DNA of 64,000 nucleotides from contig NZ_RXWW01000078.1 in the NCBI RefSeq assembly GCF_003970495.1, forward strand, positions 1 to 64,000, given 5' to 3'. This stretch comes from Staphylococcus pasteuri (lineage in GTDB: Bacteria > Bacillota > Bacilli > Staphylococcales > Staphylococcaceae). How positions within the stretch are numbered: the stretch's first letter is position 1; the number at the start of each line of letters is the position of its first letter. The notes under the pieces were generated by a model. The model was not told the DNA's origin. It searched no databases and saw nothing but the letters and a program-made list of their open reading frames with translations. Below, in pieces: positions 17,717 to 27,358 of this stretch. Made by a program: the position numbers and the translations under genes.

Positions 17717-18832
17717 ATGAAAAACAATCGAATTTCTGGGTTTCAATGGGCAATGACAATATTCGTATTTTTTGTCATTACGATGGCCTTATTCGTAATA
17801 CTTAGAGATTTTCAATCGGCAATTGGAGTAAAAAGATTTGTCTTCGATATTACTGATCTTTCTCCTTTTATCGCTGCAATCATATGTCTACTCGTCTTTA
17901 GATATAAAAAAGATCAGATGGCGAGTTTAAAACTATCATTGAGCCTTAAAGTTGTGGAGCGTATATTACTCGCTTTAATCATACCTTTATTTATATTTAT
18001 CATAGGTATGTTCTGTTTCAACACGTTTGCAGATAGTTTCATACTTTTACAGGCATCAGATTTATCAGTTTCAATAACTGCTATTATAATTGGCCATTTA
18101 ATTATGGCATTTGTAGTAGAATTTGGTTTTCGTTCATATTTACAACATATTGTAGAAGTTAAAATGAATACTTTCTTTGCAAGTATCGTAGTTGGTATCA
18201 TTTACTCAATCTTCAATGCCAATACTACATATGGAATAGAGTTTGCTGGTTATCATTTCTTATATACATTCGCATTCTCTATGATTGTAGGTGAATTGAT
18301 TCGCGCAACTAAAGGTAGAACAATTTATATAGCTACTATTTTCCATGCTGCTATGTCATTTGGTTTAGTATTCTTGTTCAGTGAAGAAGTTGGTGACTTA
18401 TTCTCTATGAAAGTCATCGCATTGGCTACTACTGCAGTAGGTTTAATCTATATTATTTTAAGCTTAATTATACGTGCCATCTTCTATAAAAAGACAAAAC
18501 AAAGTTTAGACGAAGTTGAACCTAATAATTATTTAGATCACGTTAATGACCATTCTAATGATAGTGAAACTAATAATGAAAATAATCATAATGATATTCA
18601 AGAAGATGACGCATCTGATTCTCGTAAACATGATCAATCCTCTGATAATGAACAACATTCTAAAACGTCTATTGATGATGAACAAGAACATGACAATGAT
18701 TCTTCTGATTATTTAAGAGAACATACTTCTTATAAACAAACACGCCGTTCATCACGTCGTTCATCAGTTGTATCTGAAGCACAGGATGAAATCAAGGACT
18801 CTGAAAATTCTAGCCCTAATAACAAATACTAA
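17717..18832 (+). CDS. lyrA: LyrA/SpdC membrane protein (degenerate CPBP/Abi family)
   Basis: A 371-residue protein with about eight membrane helices in residues 1-260 and a long hydrophilic tail (about 265-371) rich in Asp, Asn, Ser and Glu ending in Arg/Ser repeats. It has the CPBP (Abi) fold, but the protease motif is degraded: VVEFGFRSY has only one Glu (Glu135) with Arg139, and the second motif lacks its His (FNANTT); His210 remains. Staphylococcal LyrA/SpdC has this same design and works as a non-proteolytic partner of the SagB glucosaminidase in trimming nascent peptidoglycan, affecting lysostaphin resistance and surface-protein display. Position between hutG and rpiA matches the S. 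aureus order as I recall it. Confidence 0.88.
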   Translation: MKNNRISGFQWAMTIFVFFVITMALFVILRDFQSAIGVKRFVFDITDLSPFIAAIICLLVFRYKKDQMASLKLSLSLKVVERILLALIIPLFIFIIGMFCFNTFADSFILLQASDLSVSITAIIIGHLIMAFVVEFGFRSYLQHIVEVKMNTFFASIVVGIIYSIFNANTTYGIEFAGYHFLYTFAFSMIVGELIRATKGRTIYIATIFHAAMSFGLVFLFSEEVGDLFSMKVIALATTAVGLIYIILSLIIRAIFYKKTKQSLDEVEPNNYLDHVNDHSNDSETNNENNHNDIQEDDASDSRKHDQSSDNEQHSKTSIDDEQEHDNDSSDYLREHTSYKQTRRSSRRSSVVSEAQDEIKDSENSSPNNKY

Positions 18833-18840
18833 TTATATTA

Positions 18841-18879
18841 AACTCGTCTTATTCAATTTATTGAATGGATGAGTTTTTT
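18841..18879 (+). terminator. Rho-independent terminator after lyrA
   Basis: A stem of 18841-18856 (AACTCGTCTTATTCAA) with 18861-18875, with a short internal bulge, followed by TTTTTTG on the + strand. Confidence 0.88.
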
Positions 18880-18958
18880 GTTTTAAATATAGATATTTGG
18901 GGGTAAACTCTTTCAGTAATAATTTAATTATAACTATGAGTTTAAAAGGAGTAATACA

Positions 18959-20098
18959 ATGAATATAAAAGATAGTAACAACCCTATTACAATTATCGGT
19001 GGTGGCATTGGTGGGCTGACTTTAGCTAGAGTGCTATATGTAAATGGTATTCCTGCTAAAGTTTATGAATCTGATGCCTCTCGTGATGCAAGAACTCAAG
19101 GTGGACAATTAGATATACATGAATATAATGGACAAGTTGCCTTAGAAAAAGCTAACTTATTGGACGAATTCCAATCAATTATACAAAAAGGCGCTGATGC
19201 CTCTCGCATCGTTAACCATAATGGTGACATACTTTTAGATTTACCGGATGATGAATCAAATGGACGACCTGAAGTATTACGTGGTGATTTAAGAAATATA
19301 TTAATAGACTCATTGCCACATGATATGATTGTTTGGAATAAAAAAGTGGATCATGTTGAAAAATTGGATAATACACAATATAAAGTGGTATTTAGAGATG
19401 AGACATCTGTAACTACAGACAAACTTATTGGTGCTGACGGTGCTTGGTCTAAAGTTCGTAACATCTTAAAAGATATTAAACCACATTATTCAGGTTATAC
19501 ATTTATTGAAACATATCTATATGATGTAGATAATCAATATCCTAAGACTGCTCAAAAAGTAGGAAAAGGTGCAATGTATGCTTTATCGCCTAGTAAAGGT
19601 ATTGTTGCACACAGAGAAGCTGGAGACATCCTTCACACATATGTACAAATGAAATGTGATAGTGAATGGATCGATAGTATAGACTTTGCAAATGGTGAAA
19701 TAGCGACAAAAACAATTGCTGCAGAATTTGAAGGTTGGTCACCAGAAGTAACTGCCTTAATTACTGAAGCGAATAGTTCAATTACACCTCGTAAAATTAA
19801 TGCGTTACCTGATACACATCGTTGGGAACGTCAATCAGGGGTTACTTTAATTGGTGATGCTGCACACCTAATGGCTCCTTCTGGGGAGGGTGCTAATTTA
19901 GCCATGTTAGATGGAGCTGAGTTAGCTGAATTGATAGCTGAACATAACAATAATTTTGATAAAGCAATCGAATTATATGAAGCAAAAATGTTCCCAAGAA
20001 GTGAAGCCGAAGCAAAAGAATCTCATGAATTATTAGATATTTGTCTTGGAGAGAATAGTCCTCAAAGTTTAGTTGATTTATTCAAAAGTGCTCAATAA
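18959..20098 (+). CDS. FAD-dependent monooxygenase, TetX-like
   Basis: A 379-residue class A flavoprotein monooxygenase. The FAD Rossmann motif GGGIGG lies at 14-19, a GADGAWSKVR segment at about 158-167, and the second FAD motif GDAAHLMAP at 299-307 followed by GEGANLAMLDG. Several stretches parallel the tetracycline-inactivating TetX proteins: ARTQGGQLDIHEYNGQ beside TetX ARIFGGTLDLHKGSGQ, and the spacing of RGDLRNILIDSL. Substrate-contact residues outside the flavin site differ, so tetracycline degradation cannot be assumed. AAAAGGAG precedes the ATG. It is monocistronic, between lyrA and rpiA terminators. Confidence 0.88.
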   Translation: MNIKDSNNPITIIGGGIGGLTLARVLYVNGIPAKVYESDASRDARTQGGQLDIHEYNGQVALEKANLLDEFQSIIQKGADASRIVNHNGDILLDLPDDESNGRPEVLRGDLRNILIDSLPHDMIVWNKKVDHVEKLDNTQYKVVFRDETSVTTDKLIGADGAWSKVRNILKDIKPHYSGYTFIETYLYDVDNQYPKTAQKVGKGAMYALSPSKGIVAHREAGDILHTYVQMKCDSEWIDSIDFANGEIATKTIAAEFEGWSPEVTALITEANSSITPRKINALPDTHRWERQSGVTLIGDAAHLMAPSGEGANLAMLDGAELAELIAEHNNNFDKAIELYEAKMFPRSEAEAKESHELLDICLGENSPQSLVDLFKSAQ

Positions 20099-20114
20099 GA
20101 ATAAAATTTAGAAA

Positions 20115-20154
20115 AATAGCCTTAAGATGTTCTAACAAACACCTTAAGGCTATT
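20115..20154. terminator. Bidirectional rho-independent terminator
   Basis: A 12-bp stem, AATAGCCTTAAG (20115-20126) with 20143-20154, between the convergent monooxygenase and rpiA genes. Confidence 0.88.
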
Positions 20155-20183
20155 ATTTATATAATATAGAAGTAAAAATTTTA

Positions 20184-20873
20184 TTATTCACGGTACATTT
20201 TTTTAACACCTTGTTGTGTACCTATAATGGCTTCGTCAGTAATATCAAGGAAATAACCTGTTTCTAATACACCCGTAATATGTATTAAAAACTCATGCAT
20301 TTCATATGGATCAACACCTTTTGGTAAGGCACAGTCTAAAATATAGTTACCATTGTCTGTAGTTACAGGCACATCTTCAGTAACACGACGTTGCACGATT
20401 ACTCCATCAATTGTTTCTATTTTTCTGGCAACCTGATACCAATTAAATTTATCTACTTCTACTGGTAATTTAAATGTTTCTCCTAAATAATTGACTACTT
20501 TATTTTCATCAGCAATGACCACAAAACGGTCTGCCATTTCATCAATGACCTTTTCTCTAAATAAGGCACCGCCACCGCCTTTAATTAAGTTGAGGTTTGG
20601 ATCGACTTCATCTGCCCCATCAATAGCTAAATCGATTTTTTCAACATCATTTACATCAACAATTTCAATATTTAGTTCTTTAGCTAAAAAAGCAGTCTTA
20701 TTTGAAGTACAAACACCTTTGATGTCGTAATTCTTTTCTTCAACAAGTTGTGCTATTTTAGGAACTAACAATTCAATTGTACTACCTGTACCAATTCCTA
20801 GTGTCATACCGTCTTCAATTTGATTCAAAACATCATTCAATGTCATCATTTTAAGTTGTTTTACATCATTCAT
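20184..20873 (-). CDS. rpiA: Ribose-5-phosphate isomerase A
   Basis: A 229-residue RpiA that interconverts ribose 5-phosphate and ribulose 5-phosphate in the non-oxidative pentose phosphate pathway. Family motifs are all present: GIGTGST near residue 22 (phosphate loop), DGADEVD with the active-site acidic residues, KGGGGALFREKV with the catalytic Lys/Glu region, and GVDPYEMHEFLI near the C-terminus. GAGGC lies ten bases before the ATG. It is monocistronic. Confidence 0.97.
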   Translation of the reverse strand: MNDVKQLKMMTLNDVLNQIEDGMTLGIGTGSTIELLVPKIAQLVEEKNYDIKGVCTSNKTAFLAKELNIEIVDVNDVEKIDLAIDGADEVDPNLNLIKGGGGALFREKVIDEMADRFVVIADENKVVNYLGETFKLPVEVDKFNWYQVARKIETIDGVIVQRRVTEDVPVTTDNGNYILDCALPKGVDPYEMHEFLIHITGVLETGYFLDITDEAIIGTQQGVKKMYRE

Positions 20874-21041
20874 TACGTCATGAGCCTCTTTTCTAAATCG
20901 TTTACATTTCCTATTTTACATGACTTTTTTGATTTAACATACCTTATTTATCGTTTAATTTTTAATATATTTTAAAATTTTACATAAAAGCCTTGAGATA
21001 TAGTAAACTATCATTTAAATACTTTAAGAGGGAGGATAGAA

Positions 21042-21701
21042 ATGATACCTGTTTACGCTATTTCAACTGGGAAAATAGAATCGCTACAATATAAAGACTC
21101 AAAACCAATGCAATCAGCTATTAATAAGCGCCCTTTCGAAGGAGATATGTGGTTATCTAAACTAGGTTTTGTTGATGATGAACAAGCCTATTAAGACCAC
21201 GGTGGACCAGATAAAGCAGTCTGTTGCTTTAGTAAATCAAACTATGACATGTATAAAGATGATTTAGAAAAACTGCCTGATTATGCAATGTTTGGGGAAA
21301 ACTTAACTATTAAAAATTTAGATGAAAATGAAGTTTATTTTGGTAATCAATATCGTTTGGGTGAAGCAATTATAGAAGTATCGGAAATCAGAGAACCTTG
21401 TTGGAAAATACAAGCAAAATATGGTTTACCCAATTTAGTGAAGCGCATGTCTAAATCAGGATAAACAGGATTTTATTGTCGCGTAATTAAAGAAGGATTT
21501 GTCAGTCAAAATCATCATTTAGAATTAATTAAAGAAGCAGACCCGAAGACTCAATTATCGGTTCAAGAATTAAATGATATTTATTATAATGATAGAAAAA
21601 ATACTAAGAGAATTTCACAAGCTTTAAAAAATCCATATTTATCAATGAAAAGATATGAAAAATTAGAAAAGATGTACCAACGTGCAACAAAATCATCATA
21701 A
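21042..21701 (+). pseudogene. MOSC-domain (YiiM-like) protein, broken by two in-frame stop codons
   Basis: GGAGG at 21031-21035 and ATG at 21042 open a frame that encodes a complete MOSC-domain protein of about 219 residues, except for TAA at 21192-21194 (codon 51) and TAA at 21462-21464 (codon 141). No base is gained or lost, and the sequence on both sides of each stop is clearly conserved: DHGGPDKAVC follows the first and TGFYCRVI follows the second. The MOSC cysteine is present in REPCWKIQ. YiiM-type proteins reduce N-hydroxylated compounds with a molybdenum cofactor. Either both stops are real, making a recent pseudogene, or they are sequencing errors. Confidence 0.9.
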
Positions 21702-21726
21702 TTAAAATACTTTCTAAGTATAAAGA

Positions 21727-21768
21727 AAGAGTGAAACCAATGGAATCAAAACCGTAGGCTTCACTCTT
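21727..21768. terminator. Probable bidirectional terminator
   Basis: A 9-bp stem, AAGAGTGAA (21727-21735) with TTCACTCTT (21760-21768), between the MOSC remnant and the convergent galM. Confidence 0.75.
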
Positions 21769-21773
21769 AATAA

Positions 21774-22784
21774 TTACTTTTCATTTATTTCATAACTTGT
21801 TTGAGAATAAAATGTATCATTGGCTTTTAAAATAGACGAAGCGTCTTCACCATACATATTAATATCATTTGGTAAAAATTGAGATTCAATAGCTAAGCCA
21901 GAATGTGCCTTATAAATATTAGAATCACTATTCCAATCTTTTGGTTGATTAAATGTATATAATACATAATTTGGCATATCAGTTTTTACATCTAATTGAA
22001 ACTCACCGTTATCTATTGATAATTGATGGCCTCCAACTTTGAATGGATGATCCAAGCCATTAAAAGTGTCAATTTGTTGTGCTAGTTGAGCATGTTTACT
22101 TTCAAATATATCTTTAAAGTATATATCACTACCATTAAAAATTTGATGTAAATCTAGTGTTTCATCTGTATTTATTAAATGTTGTTCATTAAGTTGATAC
22201 ATATTCAATTCAGAACTATATAGACGGTGATTATCGATAACATTATTATCTCTGTTCAAATTAAAATAAACATGATTCATCGGATTAAATAATGTTGTCT
22301 TCGTTGATGTAGCCTCATATTCAACTGTCCAACAATGATCGACATCATAAGTATGGGTAACTTTAACATCCATATTTCCTGGGTAATTATCATCTGTTTC
22401 CTTTAACGTTGTCTTAAAAATAATTTTTACTTGTCCCAATTCTTCGACTACTTCATAGTCAAATAACTTTGTATCTAGCCCGTGACCCCCGCCATGGATA
22501 TGATGATTACCATCATTTGCTTCTAATTGGTATTTTATTCCATCTAATGTGAACGAAGCATCGGAAATTCGACCACCGTATCTTCCTATAGTCGCTCCAA
22601 ATTTAAATGGATTATCAAAATAAAATTCGTCCGCTTCAACAACATTCCCTAGTACAATATTATTATCATGATATTTCCATGATACTATTCTTGCACCAAA
22701 ATTTGTAAATACAATTTTCGTTTCTTCATTATCAATTTTAATTAAATCAACACCATATCTTTGATGCTCAATTTCAACATTCAT
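21774..22784 (-). CDS. galM: Aldose 1-epimerase (galactose mutarotase)
   Basis: A 336-residue galactose-mutarotase-fold protein. It carries GRYGGRI near residue 70, NHHIHGG with the first catalytic His, NPMNHVYFNL with the second His, and the catalytic Glu in GLAIESQFLP near the C-terminus. It interconverts alpha and beta anomers of aldoses. No other galactose gene is adjacent; the nearest sugar gene is rpiA, and in staphylococci such lone mutarotases are common. The UPF0060 gene lies 30 bases upstream in the same direction. Confidence 0.93.
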   Translation of the reverse strand: MNVEIEHQRYGVDLIKIDNEETKIVFTNFGARIVSWKYHDNNIVLGNVVEADEFYFDNPFKFGATIGRYGGRISDASFTLDGIKYQLEANDGNHHIHGGGHGLDTKLFDYEVVEELGQVKIIFKTTLKETDDNYPGNMDVKVTHTYDVDHCWTVEYEATSTKTTLFNPMNHVYFNLNRDNNVIDNHRLYSSELNMYQLNEQHLINTDETLDLHQIFNGSDIYFKDIFESKHAQLAQQIDTFNGLDHPFKVGGHQLSIDNGEFQLDVKTDMPNYVLYTFNQPKDWNSDSNIYKAHSGLAIESQFLPNDINMYGEDASSILKANDTFYSQTSYEINEK

Positions 22785-22814
22785 TACTTATTTCTCCCTT
22801 TCAAACACGTTTTA

Positions 22815-23141
22815 TTAGGCCCTATGTGGTAATAACATTATTAAAACGCCAATTACACATACTACAGCACCCAATACATCGTATTTATCTGGCATATTTT
22901 TATCAATGAACATAGACCATACTAAGCTCATGACAATAAATATACCGCCATATGCGGCATAAACTCGTCCAAAAGTTGGAAATGATTGTAACGTCGCAAT
23001 CACACCATATAGGATGAGTATGATACCACCAATAATACCTAGCCACGATGGCTGACCTTCTCTAAGCCATAACCATATTAAGTAGCCGCCTCCTATTTCA
23101 CAAAGACCTGCTAATATAAAAATCATCGTTGAATATAACAT
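22815..23141 (-). CDS. UPF0060 (YnfA-family) small membrane protein
   Basis: A 108-residue protein with four membrane helices and almost no loops. It has the YnfA-family sequence, with [15 protein letters not shown] in helix 1 and [20 protein letters not shown] in helix 3. The family belongs to the drug/metabolite transporter superfamily, near the SMR exporters; the substrate here is unknown. A GGAG stretch lies about 12 bases before the ATG. It may be co-transcribed with galM, whose start follows 30 bases later. Confidence 0.9.
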   Translation of the reverse strand: MLYSTMIFILAGLCEIGGGYLIWLWLREGQPSWLGIIGGIILILYGVIATLQSFPTFGRVYAAYGGIFIVMSLVWSMFIDKNMPDKYDVLGAVVCVIGVLIMLLPHRA

Positions 23142-23293
23142 CGTTCTATCTACTCCATCCTAATAAGGGGTTATATTAATCAATTATGGTTGATGATGTG
23201 TATCAATCAGTTATTATTTTATATTAACTTCTTTGCTAACTCATACACATTGTTACACTTTTTCACCTAATATTCCATAGATAATTACAATTT

Positions 23294-23354
23294 AAAGAGG
23301 AAGAATGTTATGTAAGCTTTTTCAAAATGACATTAACACTCTTCCCCCTCTTTT
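23294..23354 (-). terminator. Probable terminator of the ABC transporter operon
   Basis: An imperfect long stem: AAAGAGG plus AAGAATGTTATG pair with CATTAACACTCTT plus CCTCTTT. It is followed on the minus strand by an AT-rich tail and lies three bases after the permease stop. Confidence 0.65.
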
Positions 23355-23356
23355 AT

Positions 23357-24589
23357 TTATTTTTTCATTACTTTTTTAATTGAGTTAATAAGACCTTTTT
23401 CAAATGTTAAAACTGAATCTTTGTATGTTTTAATAGCAATCCATAACAAGATCACCATAACTACTAATGAAATCAACATACTTAATACAATTTCCCAAAT
23501 TTGTAATTCCGTCGATTGAGCGCGCACCAACATTTCAAATGGGGCTAAAAATGGAATAAAGCTTGTAATTTTAGCCAATAAAATATCAGGTTTATATATA
23601 CTGAAAATAGCTATATAAAATGCAATCATTGCAAATAAAGTTAAAGGCATTAAGGTTTGATTAATGTCTTCTATTCTGGATGCTAAAGAACCTAAAATGG
23701 CTGCTAATAAAACATAAGTTAATATACCGATAATCACACTTAAAATGCCTACTATAATAATTTGCCATGATATGTCACTCATTGATAAATCAAAACCTTT
23801 GAGCATACGCTTTAAATCAAAAGCATATATACAAATGATTGCAACCACAATTATCATAGCTATTTGTGTAAACGCTACTGCTATGACACCTGTTATCTTA
23901 GCCATAATATGTGTTATCGGAGACACACTCGTAATAATCATTTCTATAACTCTTGATGTTTTTTCAGTTGCAATTTCCATAGCCACTTGTGTTGCATAAT
24001 TGAAAATAATAAAAAACATTAGCATCAAAATGGCATAAACAAGAATCATATTAAATACTTTTTGGCTTTCACTTAATTGTTGTCCTTTATCATCTGATAA
24101 GATGTGGCTATCTACTTTACTTTGAGATTGTAATTTTTTTAAATCATTATCGCTAAGATGCAATTTCGATGCTATTAGTTTTGATTGAAGATTTGTAAGT
24201 AAACCAGTCACTTTTTGTTGTTTTTCTTGTGAAACGTTATCTTTACTCAAAATGGTCGCTGAAAGTTGATGGTCTTTATCCATTTTGATGATATAAGCTT
24301 CCTTTAATTTTTCACTTTTGACTTGAGATTTCGCTTCTTTTTGACTCACTCTTTCAAACGTTGCTTCCTCATCAATCACATGGCTCTGTTGTTTAATTGC
24401 TTTATATAATGGTTCATTATTGGTTACGACACCTATATGGTCATCATCACCTTTGAACATATCTATAATTTTGTCAGCATTTGATAAAGCTACCATCAAA
24501 ATAATGACAATAACCATAAATATCATAAAGGATTTAGATTTAACCTTACTTTTATATGTTAATCCAAATGTAGCCCAGAATTTATTCAT
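23357..24589 (-). CDS. ABC transporter permease, NatB-like (ABC-2 type)
   Basis: A 410-residue ABC-2-type permease. An N-terminal helix (about 20-40) is followed by a large extracytoplasmic domain of about 150 residues rich in Lys/Gln, then five to six helices from about residue 175 to 395. This is the NatB/YhaP layout, in which the large external loop is typical of exporters of sodium or hydrophobic toxicants. I take the ATG at 24589, preceded by AGGTGATC, rather than the GTG three codons earlier. It overlaps the ATPase gene by eight bases, so the two are translationally coupled. Confidence 0.9.
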   Translation of the reverse strand: MNKFWATFGLTYKSKVKSKSFMIFMVIVIILMVALSNADKIIDMFKGDDDHIGVVTNNEPLYKAIKQQSHVIDEEATFERVSQKEAKSQVKSEKLKEAYIIKMDKDHQLSATILSKDNVSQEKQQKVTGLLTNLQSKLIASKLHLSDNDLKKLQSQSKVDSHILSDDKGQQLSESQKVFNMILVYAILMLMFFIIFNYATQVAMEIATEKTSRVIEMIITSVSPITHIMAKITGVIAVAFTQIAMIIVVAIICIYAFDLKRMLKGFDLSMSDISWQIIIVGILSVIIGILTYVLLAAILGSLASRIEDINQTLMPLTLFAMIAFYIAIFSIYKPDILLAKITSFIPFLAPFEMLVRAQSTELQIWEIVLSMLISLVVMVILLWIAIKTYKDSVLTFEKGLINSIKKVMKK

Positions 24590-25481
24590 GAAGATCACCT
24601 ACCTTATCAATAAAGATATCTTTCAGTGATGGTTCTAACACTTGAAATCGACGCACATAACCATGTGTTATAACTTGATTGTATATAGATTCAGCTATAG
24701 CCTCATTTTCTATTGTTAGTTTAATGTCATGCTTATTCACTTCTACATCAATAACACCTTGAATGCCTGTTAATTCTGGCATTGATTTATTAGTTTCGAT
24801 AATTACCTGTTTATATCCATGAGAAGATTTAACTTCTTGTATATCGCCTGAAACTACTAGTTCTCCATGATTTAAAATACATACATCGTCACATAATTCC
24901 TCGACATGCTCCATACGATGTGAACTATAAATAATCGTCGAACCTTGGTTATTTAAATCTTTGACCGCTTCTTTTAGTAGTTCAACATTGACTGGATCTA
25001 ATCCGCTAAAAGGTTCATCTAAAATAAGTAATTCAGGTTGATGAATCATACTTGCTAATAACTGAATTTTTTGTTGGTTACCTTTGGACAGTGAATCAAT
25101 ACGTTTATGACGATTTTCAGTAATTGCAAATCGATTTAACCAATAATCTATATTTTTCTTAATAGCTTTTTTAGACATACCCTTCAAAGTAGCAAGATAA
25201 GTTAATTCGTCTTCAACAGTCATTTTTGAATGCAAACCCCGCTCTTCTGGTAAATAACCTATACGATTGTACATCGACTTATCTATAGTATGCCCCTCAT
25301 ATGTAATGTGACCTTCTGTTGGTTCACTTAATCCTAAAATCATTCTAAATGTAGTTGTTTTGCCAGCACCATTACGTCCTAAAAACCCAAGCATTTTTCC
25401 TTTCTCAAGTTCAATCGATATATCATTAACTGCTGTAAATTGATTAAATTTCTTTGTCACGTGTTCAATATTTAATGACAT
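24582..25481 (-). CDS. ABC transporter ATP-binding protein, NatA-like
   Basis: A 299-residue ATPase. Walker A GRNGAGKT lies at 35-42, the signature LSKGNQ at 131-136 and Walker B LLILDE at 151-156 followed by PFSGLDP. A C-terminal domain of about 85 residues (from 215) is the DUF4162-type extension common in drug and sodium exporters. The frame extends to 25526, but GGGAGG just before the ATG at 25481 sets the start. It is the first gene of the natAB-like operon and is divergent from the ribulokinase gene. Confidence 0.93.
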   Translation of the reverse strand: MSLNIEHVTKKFNQFTAVNDISIELEKGKMLGFLGRNGAGKTTTFRMILGLSEPTEGHITYEGHTIDKSMYNRIGYLPEERGLHSKMTVEDELTYLATLKGMSKKAIKKNIDYWLNRFAITENRHKRIDSLSKGNQQKIQLLASMIHQPELLILDEPFSGLDPVNVELLKEAVKDLNNQGSTIIYSSHRMEHVEELCDDVCILNHGELVVSGDIQEVKSSHGYKQVIIETNKSMPELTGIQGVIDVEVNKHDIKLTIENEAIAESIYNQVITHGYVRRFQVLEPSLKDIFIDKVGDLHE

Positions 25482-25671
25482 GGTTACCTCCCAAATTAAT
25501 GACTTAATTCTACATAAATATAACATTAATAAACTAATTAATGAATTTAGAATTTACAATATGTCACACTTTACATTCATTTATGTAAGCACTATCATTA
25601 ATCATATCGTAGAACATTATTTTATTGATAACTTCTTTAAGATAAAACATTACATAAAGGGGATAGACATA

Positions 25672-27297
25672 ATGAGTTATAGTATTGGTATCGATTATGG
25701 CACAGCATCTGGACGTGTTATTTTAGTAGATACTTCAGATGGAAAAATTATTTCTAGTTATGAAGAAATATACCAACATGGGACAATTGCTAAAGAATTA
25801 GGTGGAGAAACTTTACCTCATAATTACTTCTTACAACATGCTGGCGATTATCACAATGTTTTAGAAAATGGTGTTAAACATGTATTAGAAGAAAGTCAAA
25901 TTAATAAAGATGAAGTAATCGGAATTGGCGTCGACTTCACAAGTTGTACTATTGTCTTTTTAGATGAAAACTTCAAACCTTTACATATGAATGAAGATTT
26001 AAAAAATCACCCTCATGCTTATGTTAAATTATGGAAACATCACGGTGCCCAAGATGAAGCAACACAAATGGTCGAAGCTAATGAAAAAGCAAATCAAAAT
26101 TGGTTAGACTATTATGGTCACAGTGTTAATAGTGAATGGATGATACCTAAAATTCTTGAGGTAAAACATAAAGCACCTGAATTATTAGAACGTGCTCATT
26201 ATATTATGGAAGCCGGAGACTATATGACAAGCTTACTTGTTAATCAAAATATCCGATCAAATTGTGGTATAGGATTTAAAGGATTTTACGATGAAGTCAA
26301 TGGATTTAATTACGATTTCTTTGAAACTGTAGATTCAGAATTACCTCAAATTGTAAAAGATAAATGTGAAGCACCGGTTATTCAAATTGGAGATAGTGCA
26401 GGTTCATTATCAGAATACTACCAAAATTTATGGGGATTATCTTCAAATGTTCAAATATCACCTTATATGATTGATGCACATTCTGGCGTATTAGGTGCAG
26501 GTGCCATTGAAAAAGGAGAATTCACTCCAGTCATTGGTACAAGTACTTGTCACTTAATGTTAGACCCTAAACAAGAACCCATTCCATCAATTACAGGTTC
26601 AGTTAAAGATGCTATTATACCTGGATTATATGCATATGAAGCTGGGCAAGCTGCTGTAGGAGACTTGTTTAGTTACTCTGAACGCATGGCTCCACATGAA
26701 ATTGTTGAAGCCGCGAAGAACAAAGATATGGATGTATTACAATACTTAGAAACACTAGCAGAGCAAATCCCTGTTGAAGAACAACATGTAGTCGTGCTAG
26801 ATTGGCATAATGGTAATAGAAGTATTTTAAGCGATAGCCATTTAACTGGTAGCGTCTTTGGTTTAACATTACAAACACCATTCGAAATGGTACACCGTGC
26901 TTATTTAGAATCAACTGCATTTGGAACTAAAATGATCATGAAACAATTCGAAGATAATGACATTCCAGTTCATACAGTATATGCGTCAGGTGGTATACCT
27001 AAAAAAAGTAAATTACTCGTAGATATTTATGCCAATGTATTAAATAAAAAAGTAGTTGTATTAGAGTCCTCTAATGCTACTGCTCTAGGTGCTGCTATGT
27101 TAGGAGCTAACGTCGGCGGTGCTTACGAAACATTACGAGATACTGTACAACATATGAAACAACCAGTTTATTATGAAAAACAACCAGATCCTGAAAAAGT
27201 AAAACATTACGAAAAATTATTTAATAAATACCGACAACTTCATGATTTATTAGGTAGAGAACATGCTGAACTATCTTATATTCATGAAACTGAATAA
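25672..27297 (+). CDS. araB: Ribulokinase (FGGY kinase)
   Basis: A 541-residue FGGY-family sugar kinase of the AraB type, phosphorylating L-ribulose (or D-ribulose/ribitol). The N-terminal phosphate-1 loop IGIDYGTASGRVILVD, the VGIGVDFTSCT-like segment, GTSTCHLML and the C-terminal ASGGIPKKS and NATALGAAMLG stretches are all present. The frame is open far upstream, to 25480, but AAAGGGGA seven bases before the ATG at 25672 and the start of homology there fix the N-terminus. No araA, araD or pentose transporter is adjacent, so pathway partners must be elsewhere. Confidence 0.92.
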   Translation: MSYSIGIDYGTASGRVILVDTSDGKIISSYEEIYQHGTIAKELGGETLPHNYFLQHAGDYHNVLENGVKHVLEESQINKDEVIGIGVDFTSCTIVFLDENFKPLHMNEDLKNHPHAYVKLWKHHGAQDEATQMVEANEKANQNWLDYYGHSVNSEWMIPKILEVKHKAPELLERAHYIMEAGDYMTSLLVNQNIRSNCGIGFKGFYDEVNGFNYDFFETVDSELPQIVKDKCEAPVIQIGDSAGSLSEYYQNLWGLSSNVQISPYMIDAHSGVLGAGAIEKGEFTPVIGTSTCHLMLDPKQEPIPSITGSVKDAIIPGLYAYEAGQAAVGDLFSYSERMAPHEIVEAAKNKDMDVLQYLETLAEQIPVEEQHVVVLDWHNGNRSILSDSHLTGSVFGLTLQTPFEMVHRAYLESTAFGTKMIMKQFEDNDIPVHTVYASGGIPKKSKLLVDIYANVLNKKVVVLESSNATALGAAMLGANVGGAYETLRDTVQHMKQPVYYEKQPDPEKVKHYEKLFNKYRQLHDLLGREHAELSYIHETE

Positions 27298-27305
27298 GCA
27301 ACTTT

Positions 27306-27358
27306 AAAAACAGCTATCCTTGCCTTTGTTTATCAACATGGCAAGAATAGCTGTTTTT
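27306..27358. terminator. Bidirectional rho-independent terminator
   Basis: A long stem: AAAAACAGCTAT (27306-27317) with 27347-27358, extended by CTTGCC/GGCAAG. It lies between convergent genes. Confidence 0.92.

Noticed and set aside
25584..25597. cre-like sequence upstream of the ribulokinase gene (TGTAAGCACTATCA)
   Set aside because: The central CG, needed for CcpA binding, is CA here.
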